A DNA stretch of 36,199 bases from Clostridium thermobutyricum (GTDB lineage: Bacteria > Bacillota > Clostridia > Ch29). Each line of letters begins with the position of its first letter. Positions within the stretch are counted from its first letter, which is position 1. The stretch spans positions 1 to 36,199 of the forward strand of contig JAENYD010000023.1 of the NCBI GenBank assembly GCA_016842005.1, written 5' to 3'. This document shows positions 32,830-36,199 of the stretch, piece after piece. Made by a program: the position numbers and the translations under genes. The notes under the pieces were generated by a model. That model did not search any database, was not told the origin of the DNA, and saw nothing but the letters and a program-made list of their open reading frames with translations.

Positions 32830-34158
32830 TTGCATAAATCGCTCAGAATAGCGATTTGGGCTGTGATGCTCTCTATAGTAATATTTTCAGCGGCTTATGT
32901 TCCGGATATCTACTTTCTGCTCTCAATGCCACAGGAATATACGGTGGTAGAAGGGGAAGAGCATACCCTGGATTTTAGACTTCCTCTGGGGGTATATGCC
33001 AGAAGCGAACAGGACAATATACTGAAACTGAACGGTCATGATGTCAGTATGGAAGGCATTAAAGTACAGGGATATCATCCGCTGATGCTTGAGACGCTGT
33101 CCCGGGGAAATGCACAGTTTGAGTTCAAACTCTTCGGACTGATACCTGTAAAAAAGATGACCGTGCAGGTTGTGTCTCCTGTAAAAGTTTTCCCGGGAGG
33201 TAATTCAATAGGAGTCAAGCTTTATACGCAGGGGGTCCTGGTGGTAGCGGTATCTGAAGTCACCGGCATAGATGGCAGGGATTACTGTCCCGCTGTTGAA
33301 GCCGGTATAGCTGTAGGGGACTCTATTATATCAATAAATGATACCAAGGTCAGAGATGCCGACCACGTTATAACGCTTTTGAACCAGCTCAGGGATGAAG
33401 AAATAAGTATAACTATAAAACGGGGAAAATATCCCATTGTAAAGAAAGTGAAACCTGTTAAAAGCCAGGAAGACGGCAAATACAGGATTGGTGCATGGGT
33501 AAGGGATAAGACTGCCGGGGTAGGCACTCTGAGCTTTTACTGTCCCGAGACCGGAATATATGGTGCTCTGGGCCATGCAATTACTGACGTGGATACCGGA
33601 CTGCTGCTGTCTGTTGAGGAAGGAGAGATACTCGAATCAAGGGTTGCGTCTATTGAGAAAGGCAGAATAAGAAAGCCCGGAGAGATAAAAGGTATTTTTT
33701 TTGAGGAGCAGAATAAGCTGGGAACCATAGAGAAGAACACACAGCTTGGAATATACGGAGTACTGGACAAACAACTGGAGAACAGCTATTTTCCCGAACC
33801 GGTATCTGTGGCCTTTCACCAGCAGGTAAAGGAAGGGAAGGCCAAGATATTGACTACCGTAGATAAAGAAGTTGAGATGTATGACATTGAAATACTGAAA
33901 GTTGCCAGACAGAATTATCCGTCCCCCAAAGGCATGGTGATAAAAGTAGTGGATAAGAAGCTGATTGATAAAACCGGGGGAATAGTACAGGGGATGAGCG
34001 GAAGTCCTATCATTCAGGACGGCAAACTGGTGGGAGCGGTCACCCACGTCTTTGTAAACGACCCTTTGAAGGGATACGGTATTTTTGCCGAGTGGATGAT
34101 TCTGGAGGCGGGATTGGATAAAGAATCGTATGAGATCCAGGTGGACAAAACAGGATAA
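32830..34158 (+). CDS. spoIVB: SpoIVB signalling serine protease
   Basis: A 442-residue S55 protease. An N-terminal membrane anchor (IAIWAVMLSIVIFSAAYVP) precedes a PDZ domain around residues 140-200 (VEAGIAVGDSIISIND). The peptidase domain has its histidine in GALGHAITD near residue 249 and its serine in GMSGSPII near residue 390. Secreted by the forespore, it cleaves SpoIVFA and so activates pro-sigma-K processing in the mother cell. TTG 32830 is the start. The gene pair spoIVB-spo0A is conserved in spore formers. Confidence 0.96.
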   Translation: MHKSLRIAIWAVMLSIVIFSAAYVPDIYFLLSMPQEYTVVEGEEHTLDFRLPLGVYARSEQDNILKLNGHDVSMEGIKVQGYHPLMLETLSRGNAQFEFKLFGLIPVKKMTVQVVSPVKVFPGGNSIGVKLYTQGVLVVAVSEVTGIDGRDYCPAVEAGIAVGDSIISINDTKVRDADHVITLLNQLRDEEISITIKRGKYPIVKKVKPVKSQEDGKYRIGAWVRDKTAGVGTLSFYCPETGIYGALGHAITDVDTGLLLSVEEGEILESRVASIEKGRIRKPGEIKGIFFEEQNKLGTIEKNTQLGIYGVLDKQLENSYFPEPVSVAFHQQVKEGKAKILTTVDKEVEMYDIEILKVARQNYPSPKGMVIKVVDKKLIDKTGGIVQGMSGSPIIQDGKLVGAVTHVFVNDPLKGYGIFAEWMILEAGLDKESYEIQVDKTG

Positions 34159-34183
34159 GGGCCCGTCAAGGGCTCTTATTTTA
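34156..34183 (+). terminator. Intrinsic terminator after spoIVB
   Basis: TAAGGGCCC (34156-34164) and GGGCTCTTA (34170-34178) form a 9-bp stem with one G-U pair and a GTCAA loop, followed by TTTTA. The stem begins at the spoIVB stop codon itself. Confidence 0.7.
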
Positions 34184-34255
34184 CCCGGGGGCTGCCGCCG
34201 TTAATACTCCCCTCCTCCCGGGAGGGAGATAAGTGGTGCACCGGCTCTGGCTAAC

Positions 34256-34305
34256 GGATGCTAAGCTTCAGGCGGGATTAAAATCCCGCCTGAAGCTTAG
34301 CATCC
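34256..34305. repeat. Perfect 23-bp inverted repeat upstream of spo0A
   Basis: The left arm (34256-34278) starts GGATGCTAAGC and the right arm (34283-34305) ends GCTTAGCATCC; the arms are exactly complementary over 23 bases with a TAAA loop. No T run follows, so it is not a standard terminator. The DNA just before it (34183-34255) is GC rich, with a further palindrome CCTCCCGGGAGG, unlike the AT-rich spo0A leader after it. It may be a small inserted repeat, a strong mRNA hairpin or a cruciform. Within 34179-34440 I see no gene. Confidence 0.85.
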
Positions 34306-34386
34306 TGTTTATTGGAGGCTTTTGCGGACCTAGAATACATAGGGAAAGTATTTTTTTATTCCTTTTAGTTGAATTTGGTATTTTAA

Positions 34387-34413
34387 GAAGGACTTAGCTT
34401 GTCTTTGTCGAAT
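34387..34413 (+). promoter_or_regulatory. Sigma-H-type spo0A promoter overlapping a 0A box
   Basis: GAAGGACTT (34387-34395) fits the sigma-H -35 at all but one position. After 11 bases, GTCGAAT (34407-34413) fits the -10 pattern RNNGAAT. TGTCGAA at 34406-34412 is the exact Spo0A-binding core (0A box) and overlaps the -10. This is the expected form of the sporulation-phase spo0A promoter, with direct autoregulation. Confidence 0.72.
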
Positions 34414-34455
34414 TAGTATGGGTCAACCAAAAATTAATGAATGGGAGGGTCAGTT

Positions 34456-35250
34456 TTGACTAACAAAACAATTAAATTGCTAATAGTGGATGATAACAGG
34501 GAATTTTGCGAGATTGTAGAAGAATATCTAAGCAGGGAAAAGGATATCAGAGTAGTAGGTATGGCAAACGATGGGTTTCAGGCTATTGAGATGATAAAGG
34601 AGGAAGATCCTGATATAGTTGTACTAGATATAATAATGCCTCATCTTGACGGTCTGGGAGTGCTTGAGAAACTCAATTCTATGGAATTTGACAGAATGCC
34701 CAATGTTATAGTTCTGTCTGCCGTGGGACAGGACAGGATAACCCAGAGGGCCCTGGCCCTGGGAGCGGATTACTATATAGTAAAACCCTTTGATATGCAG
34801 ATATTTATCAAGAGGATAAGGCAGCTTATGGACAGCAATATCGAAGCCGTTGAAAAGAAGAGAAAACTTGAACCTGAAAACTATTTTATGGAGGGCGAAA
34901 ACCTTGATGTGGAAATAACCAATATCATACATGAGATTGGCGTTCCCGCCCACATAAAAGGCTATTTATACCTGAGGGAAGCGATAAAGATTATAGTGAA
35001 CGATATAGAGCTCCTTGGCGCGATAACAAAGGAACTTTACCCAACCATCGCCCAGAAATACAACACTACTCCCAGCAGGGTGGAACGGGCGATAAGACAT
35101 GCCATAGAGGTGGCCTGGAGCAGAGGTAAGGTGGATACCATCAACAGACTCTTCGGGTATACCATACATAACAACAAGGGCAAGCCCACCAATTCCGAAT
35201 TCATAGCCCTGGTAGCCGACAAGATCCGGCTCAAGCAGAAGATAGTTTAA
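34456..35250 (+). CDS. spo0A: Sporulation master regulator Spo0A
   Basis: A 264-residue response regulator. The receiver domain has the acidic pair VDDN at 11-14, the phosphorylated Asp58 in VVLDIIMP, the SAVG switch residue region and the KPF lysine. After a linker, the Spo0A DNA-binding domain ends with the recognition helix [27 protein letters not shown] six bases before TTG 34456 supports this start over ATG 34441. Phospho-Spo0A commits the cell to sporulation; in Clostridia it is often phosphorylated by orphan kinases rather than a Spo0F/B relay. Its 3' end abuts a foreign integrase fragment. Confidence 0.97.
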   Translation: MTNKTIKLLIVDDNREFCEIVEEYLSREKDIRVVGMANDGFQAIEMIKEEDPDIVVLDIIMPHLDGLGVLEKLNSMEFDRMPNVIVLSAVGQDRITQRALALGADYYIVKPFDMQIFIKRIRQLMDSNIEAVEKKRKLEPENYFMEGENLDVEITNIIHEIGVPAHIKGYLYLREAIKIIVNDIELLGAITKELYPTIAQKYNTTPSRVERAIRHAIEVAWSRGKVDTINRLFGYTIHNNKGKPTNSEFIALVADKIRLKQKIV

Positions 35251-35569
35251 AAAGTATAGACCGGAGAAATGGCTCTTCCCCGGTAATGTAGAAGAAAAAC
35301 ATATAACAGAACGAACGGTGCAGAGGGTTTTCGAGAGAGCACGAGATAACAGTGGAATAAGGAAATCCGTGTCAGTCCATACGTTAAGACATTCCTTTGC
35401 AACCCACTTGTTAGAAGCAGGAACAGACTTAAGATTCATTCAGGAGCTGCTGGGTCATAGCAGCTCAAAAACTACAGAAATATACACGCATGTAAGTAAG
35501 GGTAGTATTGAACAGATTCAAAGTCCATTGGACCGGCTTATGAATGAATTTAACCAGGGTGATCCATAG
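35246..35569 (+). pseudogene. 5'-truncated tyrosine recombinase (integron-integrase/Xer-like C-terminal part)
   Basis: The open frame begins at the very end of spo0A (stop at 35243-35245 in this frame) and reads [13 protein letters not shown], then [26 protein letters not shown] and IQSPLDRL. These contain the HxxR box, the third-box His and the catalytic Tyr of the C-terminal catalytic domain. The core-binding domain and the first catalytic Arg are missing, so it cannot be an active recombinase. The KWLFPG and SPLD-type end are those of integrases encoded beside cassette arrays. An internal GTG (35318) could express only a fragment. Confidence 0.85.
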
Positions 35570-35574
35570 TAAGT

Positions 35575-35694
35575 ATTAGCGACACTACGTCGCCTATACC
35601 ACTAATATGGCTGCATTCCCGACATAGTGTCGCTAATACAGCTTAATAAGAGGTTTTCCCGACATGCTGTCGGTAATAACATAGTTATGTGAAA
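35575..35694. repeat. Three degenerate 40-bp tandem units with phased dyads, possible attI-like region
   Basis: Units at 35575-35614, 35615-35654 and 35655-35694 each carry a dyad whose centres are exactly 40 bases apart: GCGAC-ACTAC-GTCGC, CGACA-TAG-TGTCG and CGACA-TGC-TGTCG. TTCCCGACAT is shared by units 2 and 3, and a TAATA-like segment follows in each. Units 1 and 2 also form an inverted repeat (16 of 17 bases). They lie directly between the recombinase fragment and the cassette-like gene, where integrase binding sites would be expected. Confidence 0.7.
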
Positions 35695-35710
35695 TTTTGA
35701 TAAGGAGGAG

Positions 35711-36079
35711 ACATCTTCACAAGAAAAATTTGGGAACGCCTTAGTAAACGCAATCGGGGCGAAAGAAGATATTGATGAATTTGTTGAGACAAATGAAAAA
35801 ATAAAAGGGCTTGGAAAAAAATTATACGAAATTTGATCAAAATACGCACACGGAAAACAATTACCAAGTACAATTAAGCATGATGTTTATGGAGATTTAT
35901 TTAAAACCGGGGTTTATGCCTACGCACTTTCAGTAAAATCTATTTTAGAAGAAAAAGGGTTTATCCAGTATTCAAGCGGTGCGAGTAATGGTTTCAACCC
36001 AGACTTTATTCGAGTATTAACTGACATTCACATGGGTTTGTTTAATGTTATGAATGAGAGTATAGAACATGAAGAATAA
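35711..36079 (+). pseudogene. Decayed cassette-like gene of unknown function
   Basis: A coding-like frame runs from 35711 to TAA 36077-36079, interrupted once by TGA at 35834-35836. It begins with SSQEKFGNALVNAIGAKEDI and, after the stop, continues SKYAHGKQLPSTIKHDVYGD and later ILEEKGFIQYSSG. A strong ribosome site AAGGAGGAG (35702-35710) is followed by ACATCTTCA where ACATGTCTTCA would give an ATG in frame, so a two-base loss probably destroyed the start. I do not recognise the family; it is mostly helical in appearance and hydrophilic. Its base composition is more AT rich than the flanking core genes. Confidence 0.65.
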
Positions 36080-36089
36080 TCAAAACTCC

Positions 36090-36199
36090 GCCTAACAAAG
36101 GCTTCCCATTCGGCGCGAAAAGCAGGAGCAGCGGGAGAAGGATTCAAGGGTAGGGCTGAAGTATGCGCGCCACACCCCTTCGCCGGGTGCAAGCACCGC
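36090..36199 (+). other. attC-like recombination site, 5' half (cut by window end)
   Basis: GCCTAAC at 36090-36096 fits the integron attC core RYYYAAC exactly and follows the cassette-like gene by ten bases, as attC sites do. It continues AAAGGCTTCCCATTCGGCGCG; CGCGCC at 36164-36169 can pair with GGCGCG at 36112-36117. The expected complementary 3' core (GTTAGGC-like) is not inside the window, so the identification is incomplete. Confidence 0.45.

Noticed and set aside
34256-34305. Intrinsic terminator at the 23-bp inverted repeat
   Set aside because: No T run follows the right arm and a separate terminator already closes spoIVB.
35575-35694. CRISPR array
   Set aside because: Only three units, repeats are degenerate and centred on short dyads, the units drift in sequence, and there are no cas genes.

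Overview
The window looks like chromosome of an anaerobic, endospore-forming Firmicute of class Clostridia. The evidence is a complete spoIIIAA-AH operon, spoIVB and spo0A, a Gram-positive type IV pilus operon without a secretin, many TTG and GTG starts behind strong Shine-Dalgarno sequences, and above all an OLE RNA/oapA locus. I cannot name the species. Almost every gene is on the + strand and packed into long operons.

Layout. Positions 1-55 are the 3' tail of a group II intron cut by the window edge. Positions 139-1535 hold yqeG and aroE. An intrinsic terminator (1604-1634) precedes a type IV pilus operon at 1651-11163: pilB, pilT, pilC, major prepilin, prepilin peptidase, four minor pilin-like genes, a ComFB-family gene, and pilM, pilN, pilO. 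PilB carries the c-di-GMP-binding MshEN motif, and ComFB-domain proteins are reported c-di-GMP receptors. Next come aroK, an endonuclease IV-like gene, aroQ, an M24 aminopeptidase gene, efp and an acidic zinc-ribbon protein (11254-15321), closed by a terminator. Positions 15448-20678 are spoIIIAA-AH. A promoter then drives an Asp23-family gene; nusB, a TsaD/Kae1 paralogue, xseA, xseB, ispA and a divergent PAP2-family gene follow up to 25449.

The most notable element is the OLE RNA at about 25490-26083. It has its own promoter, shows a helix joining its two ends, and stops at an intrinsic terminator. It is followed by oapA, encoding its membrane partner, and by dxs, tlyA, nadK, argR, recN, spoIVB and spo0A, which is the gene neighbourhood known for OLE. 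The spo0A upstream region contains a perfect 23-bp inverted repeat and a sigma-H-type promoter whose -10 overlaps a 0A box.

The right edge (35246-36199) is accessory DNA that looks like a decayed integron. It has a 5'-truncated tyrosine recombinase abutting spo0A, three degenerate 40-bp tandem units each with a GACA/TGTC-type dyad, a broken cassette-like gene that lost its start codon and has an in-frame TGA, and an attC-like 5' core cut off by the window end.

Functionally the window links cell envelope and development: pilus assembly, shikimate synthesis, isoprenoid synthesis (ispA, dxs), the OLE ribonucleoprotein, the SpoIIIA channel, the SpoIVB signalling protease and the sporulation master regulator.
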